A stretch of 17,807 nt of DNA from Rikenellaceae bacterium (GTDB lineage: Bacteria; Bacteroidota; Bacteroidia; Bacteroidales; UBA932), in contig CAAFYX010000090.1 in NCBI GenBank assembly GCA_900767375.1, positions 1 through 17,807 of the forward strand, in the 5' to 3' direction. Made by a program: the position numbers and the translations under genes. Below the pieces are notes generated by a model. The model worked only from the letters and a program-made list of their open reading frames with translations. It ran no database searches and was not told where the DNA came from. This document shows positions 8,250 through 14,821 of this stretch, piece by piece. The first letter of the stretch is position 1; each line of letters begins with the position of its first letter.

Positions 8250-9101
8250 ATGAAGGGAATCCGTTTGACCATCACTCTGGCCCTGCTTCTCTTCATTTCG
8301 CAGGCCTCATATGCTTCTCCGCGGAAGGACCGGCAGAGGGACACCACCAAATATTCCGACACTTTCCTTGACACTGTCAAGGTAAACAACGTATTCGTCG
8401 TCAACGACTACATGCTCATAGGCTTCGAGGCGGGAGTCGGATTCAACAGGATGCAGTTCAACCCTCCATATCTTCAGACCTGGAAATACAAGCCCGAGTA
8501 TTACGAGCTGACTGTCACCAGGTATGGAAGGCTGTTCGGATACATGAGATATTTCGGCCTCAAGTTCGGAGTGGCCTATGGTCATGAAGGATACAGGATG
8601 AAGGCCAATGACGAGGGCATGATAGCCGTCATCGAAGGGGCTACCGACGTGACCTACGATGTCGTGGAAGTACCCATAATGTCCCATTTCCACTATGACT
8701 TCCCGCATTTCAAGATAATGGCCGACGTGGGTCCTTACGCAGGCTACAGGCTCAATATCCAGCGCGAAGGTCCGTATGTGGCTGAGGATATGGTGAACAC
8801 CTTCCTTGACACCGACATACGGTTTGACTACGGTCTGAAGGGCGGGGTCGGCTTCGCCCTCGTGTTCGACCCCGTCGAGCTCCATGTCAACGCCAAGGTA
8901 CGGTACGGATGGTCCAGAATATTCGAGCCGGACTATGCCAGCAAGTATTATTACAGATATGCTTATCCTTTCGACCTCATGGTGACGGCCGGTCTGCATT
9001 TCCAGCTTTCGAAGAAGACCGGAAAGACCAAGTCCATGCTGCGCAAGGAAGCGCATGACATCGTTTTCCCACCCAAAGTTGAAGAACCTGTAGAAGAATG
9101 A
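8250..9101 (+). CDS. Outer-membrane beta-barrel protein, function unknown
   Basis: This 283-residue protein begins with a signal peptide (residues 1-22, cleavage likely after Ser-Tyr-Ala). The mature part has alternating aromatic and hydrophobic strands typical of a small barrel: repeated stretches such as YMLIGFEAGVGFNRM, LFGYMRYFGLKFGVAYGHEGY, FKIMADVGPYAGYRLN, FDYGLKGGVGFALVF, ELHVNAKVRYGW and FDLMVTAGLHFQL, giving about 8-10 strands. It resembles the broad PorT/Omp_b-brl families of Bacteroidota, but I see no specific PorT signature, so I do not assign it to type IX secretion. A charged, Glu-Pro-rich tail follows the last strand. The gene sits 3 nt behind the lipoprotein and overlaps ispG by ATGA. 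Likely partner of the lipoprotein, by position only. Confidence 0.8.
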   Translation: MKGIRLTITLALLLFISQASYASPRKDRQRDTTKYSDTFLDTVKVNNVFVVNDYMLIGFEAGVGFNRMQFNPPYLQTWKYKPEYYELTVTRYGRLFGYMRYFGLKFGVAYGHEGYRMKANDEGMIAVIEGATDVTYDVVEVPIMSHFHYDFPHFKIMADVGPYAGYRLNIQREGPYVAEDMVNTFLDTDIRFDYGLKGGVGFALVFDPVELHVNAKVRYGWSRIFEPDYASKYYYRYAYPFDLMVTAGLHFQLSKKTGKTKSMLRKEAHDIVFPPKVEEPVEE

Positions 9102-10333
9102 AAACACTTGTAGTCAATGTCGGAGGAGTCCTGATAGGCGGGGACAACCCTATCGTGGTCCAGACCATGTGCAACACCCATACCTACGACGTCGATGCCA
9201 CTGTGGACCAGTGCCGCAGGATGGTCGAGGCGGGCGCTCAGATAATCAGAATCACCGTCCCCGGCCTGAGTGAGGTCAATGACATCAAGGCCATAAAGGA
9301 AAAGCTTCGCGCCGAAGGGATCGATGTCCCCCTCGTCGCCGACATCCATTTCTCCTCGGAGACCGCCATCGCAGTGGCCCCGATAGTCGAGAAAGTCAGG
9401 ATCAATCCCGGCAATTTCCACCGCGACCACGCCAAGGCCCGCGAGCAGTTCGCCAGGCTCCTGGAAGTGTGCAAGGCCAATGGCACAGCCATCAGAATCG
9501 GCCTTAACCACGGCTCACTCGGCGACTACATCACCAATCTTTATGGCAATACATCCTTCGCCATGGCCAAGGCGGCAATGGAATGGGTCGAGATGTGCAT
9601 TGAGGCGGATTTCTACAATACCGTACTGTCACTCAAGTCAAGTAACACTTCTGTTATGGTGGATGCCTACCGTCAGCTTGCCTCAATGATGCAGGAAAGG
9701 GGCGTTGTCTTCCCGATGCATGTGGGCGTGACGGAAGCCGGCAATGGCGACTCCGGCAGGATCAAGTCCTGCGTCGGCATCGCCTCCCTGCTGGAAGAGG
9801 GCATCGGAAACACCATCAGGGTTTCACTTACTGAGGACCCTGTCAATGAGATACCGGTCGCCCAATATCTGGCCGCCCGCTACAGTGATTCTGCGATGCC
9901 GTCCCTTCCTTCAAAGGAACTTGAAATGCTGGATGCCGCCTGCACCTGGGGTCCGAAGCTCCTGGACAGGAAAATCGATTCCATCCCTGACGGGGCTGTG
10001 AGCGGATATCTCGAGAATGAGATTATGCAGGCCGCCAGGAGGCGTTTCTACAAGCCTGAGTACATTGCGTGCCCCGGATGCGGAAGGACGATGTATGACC
10101 TCCAGAAAGCCTTTGAGGAGGTAAAAAGCCGCACTTCACACCTTCACGACGTTGTAATCGCCGTAATGGGATGCATTGTAAACGGCCCTGGTGAAATGGC
10201 CGATGCCGACTGGGGTTATGTGGGTGAAGGAAATCACAAGGTCTCCATATATCATGGCAAGGAAGCTGTGCTCCGCCACGTTCCTGATACAGAGGCTGTG
10301 AACAGGCTGCTTGAACTTATAGAACAGCAATGA
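9098..10333 (+). CDS. ispG: 4-hydroxy-3-methylbut-2-enyl-diphosphate synthase IspG (GcpE), short form
   Basis: IspG converts 2-C-methylerythritol 2,4-cyclodiphosphate to HMBPP, the penultimate step of the MEP isoprenoid pathway, using a [4Fe-4S] cluster. The TIM barrel spans about 1-262, with the substrate-binding blocks VRINPGNF (100-107), RIGLNHGSLGDY (133-144) and HVGVTEAGNGDSGRIKS (208-224). The cluster domain spans about 318-411 with Cys325, Cys328, Cys359 and Glu366, in CPGC and MGCIVNGPGE. The length is 411, near the two-domain E. coli enzyme (372) and well below the usual about 600-residue three-domain enzymes of Bacteroidota. Only a linker of about 55 residues (263-318) lies where the extra A* domain would be. 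The start overlaps the preceding stop as ATGA. The 3' end overlaps psd by 17 bp on the opposite strand. Confidence 0.95.
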   Translation: MKTLVVNVGGVLIGGDNPIVVQTMCNTHTYDVDATVDQCRRMVEAGAQIIRITVPGLSEVNDIKAIKEKLRAEGIDVPLVADIHFSSETAIAVAPIVEKVRINPGNFHRDHAKAREQFARLLEVCKANGTAIRIGLNHGSLGDYITNLYGNTSFAMAKAAMEWVEMCIEADFYNTVLSLKSSNTSVMVDAYRQLASMMQERGVVFPMHVGVTEAGNGDSGRIKSCVGIASLLEEGIGNTIRVSLTEDPVNEIPVAQYLAARYSDSAMPSLPSKELEMLDAACTWGPKLLDRKIDSIPDGAVSGYLENEIMQAARRRFYKPEYIACPGCGRTMYDLQKAFEEVKSRTSHLHDVVIAVMGCIVNGPGEMADADWGYVGEGNHKVSIYHGKEAVLRHVPDTEAVNRLLELIEQQ

Positions 10334-10970
10334 CGGTCTCTACGGCGCGTGTCTTGTCGCCGAGCTTTACCTTGATGTCCGCATCGAGAGGAAGGTACAT
10401 GTCGATGCGGCTTCCGAACTTGATTATACCGCACTGCTCTCCGGATCTGGTTTTCAGGCCGGGCTTGGAGTAGTAGACTATCCTTCTGGCGAAAGTGCCG
10501 GCAAGCTGCTTGAAGAACACTCTCTTGCCGTCTTCGGTGACTATGCCGGTACAGCTGTGCTCGTTCTCCTCTGAAGCCTTGGGCTTGAATGCCAGGAAGT
10601 GCTCTCCCGGATAATAGTGACAATAATCCACAGTGCCGTCGACCGGCCAGAAATTGGCGTGGACGTCGAAGAAGTCCATATAGATGGAAACCTGTATGCA
10701 CTCCCCCTTTATGTATTCGTTCTCCTGAACCTTTTCCAGGATGACCACCTTGCCGTCAGCGACGGAAGTCACCACATTCGAGGACCCCGTTCTCTTGCGG
10801 ACCGGAACCCTGAAGAAAGCAGTCTGCCAGATGCAGAAAACTGCTACGAATGCAAGGACGGGCCAGATTATCACTGAATTCGGGAAACAGAGCACGACGG
10901 CGGTCAGAACAGCCGCACTTACGGAATATACAATGGCGAGGGTGCCGTATGAATTTCTGTCAATATGCAT
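10317..10970 (-). CDS. psd: Phosphatidylserine decarboxylase, short (type II) form
   Basis: The enzyme decarboxylates phosphatidylserine to phosphatidylethanolamine, the main membrane lipid. The 217-residue length and layout fit the short, archaeal-like branch. Two membrane segments lie at about 12-29 and 33-52, then the catalytic part shows Asp72 in SVADGKVV, His104 in DFFDVHANFWP, and the self-cleavage site Gly186-Ser187 in IIKFGSRIDMYLP, where Ser187 would become the pyruvoyl cofactor. All three triad residues are present, so the enzyme should be active. It is the last gene of the rsfS-ftsH-cdsA-psd run and begins 1 nt after cdsA. Its 3' end runs 17 bp into the ispG coding region on the other strand, and no terminator is seen there. 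No PS synthase (pss) gene lies in the window, so substrate supply is elsewhere. Confidence 0.94.
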   Translation of the reverse strand: MHIDRNSYGTLAIVYSVSAAVLTAVVLCFPNSVIIWPVLAFVAVFCIWQTAFFRVPVRKRTGSSNVVTSVADGKVVILEKVQENEYIKGECIQVSIYMDFFDVHANFWPVDGTVDYCHYYPGEHFLAFKPKASEENEHSCTGIVTEDGKRVFFKQLAGTFARRIVYYSKPGLKTRSGEQCGIIKFGSRIDMYLPLDADIKVKLGDKTRAVETVIAVL

Positions 10971-10971
10971 T

Positions 10972-11802
10972 TTAAAGGAGATTCAGAAGAGCTAGATAGA
11001 TGGCACCTACCGGGATGGCGAACAGGGCGCTGTCGAACCTGTCGAGCATGCCGCCGTGGCCCGGAATGATGTTCCCGGAATCCTTTACGTCGCAGTAACG
11101 CTTCCACTGTGACTCGAAAAGATCTCCATAGACACCTGCTACATCCATAAGGATGGCGAGGATCACACAGTGTATCAGAGGGAAGGTGAAGACCCCGGTG
11201 AGGTTCAGCACTACGGAAGCCAGGACGGCAAAGAACATCCCGCCCCAGAAACCTATCCAGGATTTCTTTGGAGAGATGGCCGGTGCGAGCTTCTTGCCGT
11301 ATTTCTGTCCCCATGCCATTCCGAACACGTATGCTCCCACGTCGGAGCACCAGATAATCACAAAGAAACAGAGAAGCAGCAATGTATTGAATACATCTCC
11401 GTGGAATGCAATCAGATTCGAAAGCACCAGAGGGAGAGCAATATAAAGAAGCCCCGAATAGATGAACGAGAATTTGCCGAACTCGCTCTTATCCTTGACA
11501 TACAGTGAATTGATCATTACGACAAGCATCGGAACCACAGAGAGGCAGATGAACTTGACGTGCATTCCGTATGCGCAGTGGCAGAAAACGAGTATGAAGG
11601 CTATCCAGCCTCCGGCTATAGCAAGAAGACGTGAGAAACGGTAGTTGTCCCCCATCGTCATCTTATAGAACTCGGACATCATCACGGTCATTATGAACAG
11701 GATGAGCGCCCCGAAGAGGAACTGGTTGAAAAGCAGGCAGGCCAGCATTACAACCGCGAAAACGATTCCGGAAATGGTCCTTACAGCAAGCTTGTTGTTC
11801 AT
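10972..11802 (-). CDS. cdsA: Phosphatidate cytidylyltransferase CdsA
   Basis: CdsA makes CDP-diacylglycerol from phosphatidic acid and CTP at the inner membrane, feeding all bacterial phospholipids. The 276-residue protein is very hydrophobic, with about eight membrane segments. The C-terminal family signature is intact: SQWKRYCDVKDSGNIIPGHG runs from Ser231, followed by GMLDRFDS to residue 258, with the metal-binding Asp residues in KDSG and LDRFDS. The central WCSDVGAYVFG block (151-161) and the AISPKKSW segment are also typical. Its ATG overlaps the ftsH stop as ATGA, and psd follows after 1 nt, so the two lipid enzymes are cotranscribed with the FtsH protease. Confidence 0.96.
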   Translation of the reverse strand: MNNKLAVRTISGIVFAVVMLACLLFNQFLFGALILFIMTVMMSEFYKMTMGDNYRFSRLLAIAGGWIAFILVFCHCAYGMHVKFICLSVVPMLVVMINSLYVKDKSEFGKFSFIYSGLLYIALPLVLSNLIAFHGDVFNTLLLLCFFVIIWCSDVGAYVFGMAWGQKYGKKLAPAISPKKSWIGFWGGMFFAVLASVVLNLTGVFTFPLIHCVILAILMDVAGVYGDLFESQWKRYCDVKDSGNIIPGHGGMLDRFDSALFAIPVGAIYLALLNLL

Positions 11803-13754
11803 ACGTTCTCTGTTTTTAGACGGTCCTCACCGTGCTTTCCGGCCTTAGGGCCGAATATGGCTTCGATGTCATCGGACATCACCACTTCCTTCTCTATGAG
11901 CAGCGCGGCGACCTTTTCGACACCTTCCCAGTTCTCCTGGAGGATCTTCCTGGCCTTCTCCGTCACCTCATCGATGATGGCCTTGGCTTCGGAGTCGATA
12001 AGCTCCGCAGTCTTCTCCGAATATGGCTTTGTGAGGTCATATCCGTCAGAGGCGTTGTAGAAGGAGACGTTTCCGATCTTCTTGCTCATGCCATAGTATG
12101 TGACCATCGCATACGCGATCTTTGTCATCCTCTCGAAGTCGCTGAGAGCTCCTGAGCATGGCACTCCGTCATTGATGATCTCCTCTGCCACACGTCCGGC
12201 GACGAGCGAGCACATATTGTCCATCATATCGTTCTTGGACATAGTGACCTTCTCGTCCGGGAGGTACCAGGTGATGCCGAGGGCCTGACCGCGAGGGATG
12301 ATGCTGACCTTCAGCACAGGGTCACAGCCTGGAAGCAGCCAGCCGGTGACGGCGTGCCCTGCCTCGTGATAGGCGGTGAGGCGTTTCTCCTCCGGACTCA
12401 TTATGGTCTTCTTCCTTTCGATGCCTCCGATCACGCGGTCGACGGCGTCCATGAAGTCCTGGTTGTCGATGGATTTCTTGTCCTTGCGGGCAGCGGTGAG
12501 TGCCGCTTCGTTGCAGATATTGGCGATGTCGGCGCCGGAGAAACCCGGAGTATGCTTGGCGATGCCTTCGAGGTCGAAGTCCTCGCTGAGCTTCAGGTCA
12601 CGCAGATGCACTTCGAATATTTCCTTCCTTTCATTGAAATCAGGAAGGGTGACGTTTATCTGGCGGTCGAAGCGCCCTGCACGCATGAGAGCCTTGTCAA
12701 GGATGTCCGCGCGGTTGGTGGCGGCGAGGACGATGACTCCGGAGTTGGTGCCGAAGCCGTCCATTTCAGTCAGGAGCTGGTTGAGAGTGTTCTCGCGCTC
12801 GTCGTTGGATGAGAATCCGGCGTTCTTGCCGCGTGCGCGTCCCACAGCGTCGATCTCATCGATGAAGACGATGCACGGAGCCTTTTCCTTGGCCTGCTTG
12901 AACAGGTCGCGGACACGGCTTGCACCCACTCCCACGAACATTTCCACGAAGTCGGATCCGGAGATGGAGAAGAACGGGACGTTGGCCTCGCCGGCAACAG
13001 CCTTGGCGAGGAGGGTCTTTCCTGTGCCCGGAGGGCCTACGAGGAGGGCTCCCTTAGGGATCTTTCCTCCGAGGGTGGTGTATTTCTGAGGATTCTTGAG
13101 GAAATCGACAATCTCCATGACCTCTTCCTTGGCGCCGTACAGGCCGGCCACATCCTTGAAGGTCACCTTGTTCTCTTCCTTGGTGGCGAGCTTGCCGGTG
13201 GACTTGCCCACATTGAAGACACCGCCGGGACCGCCTCCGCCGCCCATGTTCCTGCTCATACCGCGGAACATGAACACCCACATGAGGATGAGGAGCAGAG
13301 GGAAGAGGAGCCATTCGAGGATCCCCTCCCAGGCCTTGGCGTCATTCTCCATAACGATCTTGACCTGTGCGTCTGCAGGCAGGAAGGAATTGAGTTCTGA
13401 AAACTCCTTCTCCGCATCGAACTTGCTGGATACCAGGAAATTGAAATGAGGGGACTTCTTCGGGACCTCTCCTGAAGGGTATTTGCCCGCATACTTGGCC
13501 AGCTTGTCAGGCTTGATGGTCACCGTGCCCTTGAAGTCGTTCCTGACGAAATGGATTTCCTTCACATCGCCGTCACGGAACATCTTCTGCACTTCAGCCC
13601 ACTCGATCTTCACCGGAGCCTGACCGCCCTGGCTGAAGAGCATCCAGCCGATGGCGAGAATGAGAAGTATATAGAACCACGAGAAGTTGATCCTTATGCG
13701 GACAATCTTTCTCTTCGGGTTCTTCTGGTTTTTGGATTCGTTGTTATCAGCCAT
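11799..13754 (-). CDS. ftsH: ATP-dependent zinc metalloprotease FtsH
   Basis: FtsH is a hexameric inner-membrane protease that extracts and degrades misfolded membrane proteins and short-lived regulators. At 651 residues it is full length. TM1 lies at about 26-42, a periplasmic domain at about 43-145, and TM2 at about 147-165, followed by a Gly-rich hinge (171-178). The AAA+ module shows Walker A GPPGTGKT (240-247), the pore Phe-Val-Gly at 273-275, Walker B CIVFIDEID (294-302) and an intact SRH with RAGRFDR (358-364; Ala where many phyla have Pro). The protease domain has the zinc site HEAGH (463-467), and the third ligand is likely the Asp of SDFERM. The C-terminus is polar. It lies 2 nt behind rsfS and overlaps cdsA by ATGA. 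Co-expression with lipid enzymes suits a role in envelope balance. Confidence 0.97.
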   Translation of the reverse strand: MADNNESKNQKNPKRKIVRIRINFSWFYILLILAIGWMLFSQGGQAPVKIEWAEVQKMFRDGDVKEIHFVRNDFKGTVTIKPDKLAKYAGKYPSGEVPKKSPHFNFLVSSKFDAEKEFSELNSFLPADAQVKIVMENDAKAWEGILEWLLFPLLLILMWVFMFRGMSRNMGGGGGPGGVFNVGKSTGKLATKEENKVTFKDVAGLYGAKEEVMEIVDFLKNPQKYTTLGGKIPKGALLVGPPGTGKTLLAKAVAGEANVPFFSISGSDFVEMFVGVGASRVRDLFKQAKEKAPCIVFIDEIDAVGRARGKNAGFSSNDERENTLNQLLTEMDGFGTNSGVIVLAATNRADILDKALMRAGRFDRQINVTLPDFNERKEIFEVHLRDLKLSEDFDLEGIAKHTPGFSGADIANICNEAALTAARKDKKSIDNQDFMDAVDRVIGGIERKKTIMSPEEKRLTAYHEAGHAVTGWLLPGCDPVLKVSIIPRGQALGITWYLPDEKVTMSKNDMMDNMCSLVAGRVAEEIINDGVPCSGALSDFERMTKIAYAMVTYYGMSKKIGNVSFYNASDGYDLTKPYSEKTAELIDSEAKAIIDEVTEKARKILQENWEGVEKVAALLIEKEVVMSDDIEAIFGPKAGKHGEDRLKTENV

Positions 13755-13756
13755 GG

Positions 13757-14152
13757 CTATTCATCGATGCTTGAAGGGTCGGCAACTTTCTTTGCAGGGG
13801 TCTTCCTTTCCTTGTAAACTTTCTTCGGGGCGTCAGCCCAGAGGTCTTCCAGACGGTAGAACTCGCGGTACGGGGTGAGGAACACGTGGACCACGATGTT
13901 GCCGAAATCGATGATGATCCAGAAATTGTTCTCGAATCCCTGGGTGCGCAGAGGCTTCATCCCGAGCTCTTCCCTCGCCTTCTTGATGATATTGTCGGCG
14001 ACTGCCGCAACGTTTGTGGTGGAGTCGCAGTTGCAGACCATGAAATAGTCGGCGATGGAAGAGCCGACCGGTCTGAGGTCCAGGGAGATGACGTTCTGGC
14101 CTTTCTTGTCCTGTATAGCATCCGCGATGACGCGGAGATCGTGAGTAATCAT
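13757..14152 (-). CDS. rsfS: Ribosomal silencing factor RsfS (YbeB/Iojap family)
   Basis: RsfS binds ribosomal protein uL14 on the 50S subunit and blocks subunit joining when nutrients are short. The 131-residue protein has the family pattern: LDLRPVGSSIADYFMVCNCDST (first 20: LDLRPVGSSIADYFMVCNCD), NNFWIIIDFGNIVVHVFL, and REFYRLEDLWADA. A lysine-rich tail ends the protein. I chose ATG at 14152 because the longer frame from 14215 adds 21 residues without family resemblance (FFHWRNFCIFVCKNNN) and would read through the predicted promoter. It is the first gene of the rsfS-ftsH-cdsA-psd run and shares its upstream region with the divergent birA. The gap to ftsH is 2 nt. Confidence 0.93.
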   Translation of the reverse strand: MITHDLRVIADAIQDKKGQNVISLDLRPVGSSIADYFMVCNCDSTTNVAAVADNIIKKAREELGMKPLRTQGFENNFWIIIDFGNIVVHVFLTPYREFYRLEDLWADAPKKVYKERKTPAKKVADPSSIDE

Positions 14153-14169
14153 ATTCTCGGTTTTATTAT

Positions 14170-14177
14170 TATTTTTG
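14170..14177 (+). promoter_or_regulatory. -7 box for birA
   Basis: TATTTTTG fits the Bacteroidota TAnnTTTG consensus. The predicted start near 14184 leaves a leader of about 20 nt to the birA ATG at 14204. No good -33 TTG is visible 19-21 bp upstream, where the rsfS coding region already begins, so strength is uncertain. The box is 4 bp from the oppositely oriented rsfS box. The T-run context makes a chance match more likely than for the rsfS box. Confidence 0.5.
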
Positions 14178-14181
14178 CACA

Positions 14182-14189
14182 CAAATATA
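14182..14189 (-). promoter_or_regulatory. -7 box for the rsfS-ftsH-cdsA-psd operon
   Basis: Read on the minus strand (14189 to 14182) the sequence is TATATTTG, an exact TAnnTTTG match. Transcription would begin near 14175 and give a leader of about 23 nt to the rsfS ATG at 14152. The -33 region would fall around 14210-14212, inside the first codons of birA, where only a weak TTC is seen. This is the only visible promoter for the four-gene minus-strand operon. Confidence 0.6.
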
Positions 14190-14203
14190 CAAAAATTTCG
14201 CCA

Positions 14204-14821
14204 ATGGAAGAACATACTGACATCATATGGTTCGACACCCTGGAATCGACCAACAGCGAGGCCAGGAGGCGGTTTTCCGACCTTGACAATCTGTCAGTGA
14301 TAGCCGCCGTGAGGCAGTCCGCCGGCCGCGGCCAGGGCGACCACACATGGTGCAGCGAGCCGGGCGCGAACCTGACGTTCACGGTGGTTCTGAAGTTCGG
14401 CCCTGACGGCGGCCTGCGGCCATTGGCAGCATCGGACTCACTCCTCATCACTGAGGTCATCACCCTGGCTCTCCGTCTCTATCTCGAGGAGAAAGGCATC
14501 GAGGCGCGCATAAAGTGGCCCAACGACATATGGGTGGGTGACAGGAAGATCTGCGGAATCCTTATAGAAAACATATTCAAGGGCTCACAGGTCCAAGGGA
14601 GCATGGTCGGAATAGGTCTCAACCTTAATCAGAAGACCTTTCCGGCAGACCTTCCGAACCCGGTCTCCCTTACCTCACTGACCGGTGACACCTACAACGT
14701 CAAGGAAGAGCTTGGAAAGCTCCACGGCTTCATAGCGCAATGCGCAGAAAAAACAGATACCGACGAAGGCCGCCGGTATCTGGATGATATTTTCAACAAG
14801 TATATGTTCAGGCTTTCATAG
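14204..14821 (+). CDS. birA: Biotin-[acetyl-CoA-carboxylase] ligase (BirA), lacks C-terminal domain
   Basis: BirA activates biotin with ATP and attaches it to the carrier lysine of carboxylases. This is a class I type without a DNA-binding HTH. The catalytic domain is present: ESTNSEA (14-20), GRGQGDHTW (41-49), SEPGANLTF, KWPND with Lys104 (104-108), and ICGILIE (116-122). It stops at 205 residues, just after YMFRLS, the place where relatives continue with the LYRLG turn and a C-terminal SH3-like domain of about 45 residues; typical class I enzymes have about 240-250. Residues 45-47 (Gly-Asp-His) differ from the usual basic/Gly pattern of the adenylate-binding loop (E. coli GRGRRGRKW). ATG 14204 is preferred; an open frame from 13886 runs antisense through rsfS and has no family support. 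The stop overlaps the 3' end of rpe by 14 bp. Activity is plausible but not assured. Confidence 0.85.
   Translation: MEEHTDIIWFDTLESTNSEARRRFSDLDNLSVIAAVRQSAGRGQGDHTWCSEPGANLTFTVVLKFGPDGGLRPLAASDSLLITEVITLALRLYLEEKGIEARIKWPNDIWVGDRKICGILIENIFKGSQVQGSMVGIGLNLNQKTFPADLPNPVSLTSLTGDTYNVKEELGKLHGFIAQCAEKTDTDEGRRYLDDIFNKYMFRLS

Noticed and set aside
10341..10364. CGGCG/CGCCG hairpin near the ispG-psd junction as a bidirectional terminator
   Set aside because: Short stem with a loop of about 10 nt and no T-run; it lies in psd coding sequence.
12670..12690. FtsH RAGRFDR in place of RPGRFDR as an unusual mutation
   Set aside because: From memory the Ala form is common in Bacteroidota FtsH, and the arginine fingers are intact.
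12376..13089. 237-codon open frame antisense to ftsH
   Set aside because: Ser/Arg-rich translation of the complementary strand across conserved FtsH motifs; no support as a gene.
13886..14203. N-terminal extension of birA by 106 codons
   Set aside because: It would run antisense through rsfS and over the divergent promoters; biotin ligase homology starts at the ATG at 14204.
14153..14215. 21-residue N-terminal extension of rsfS
   Set aside because: The added residues do not match the RsfS family and cover the -7 boxes; ATG at 14152 gives the usual N-terminus.
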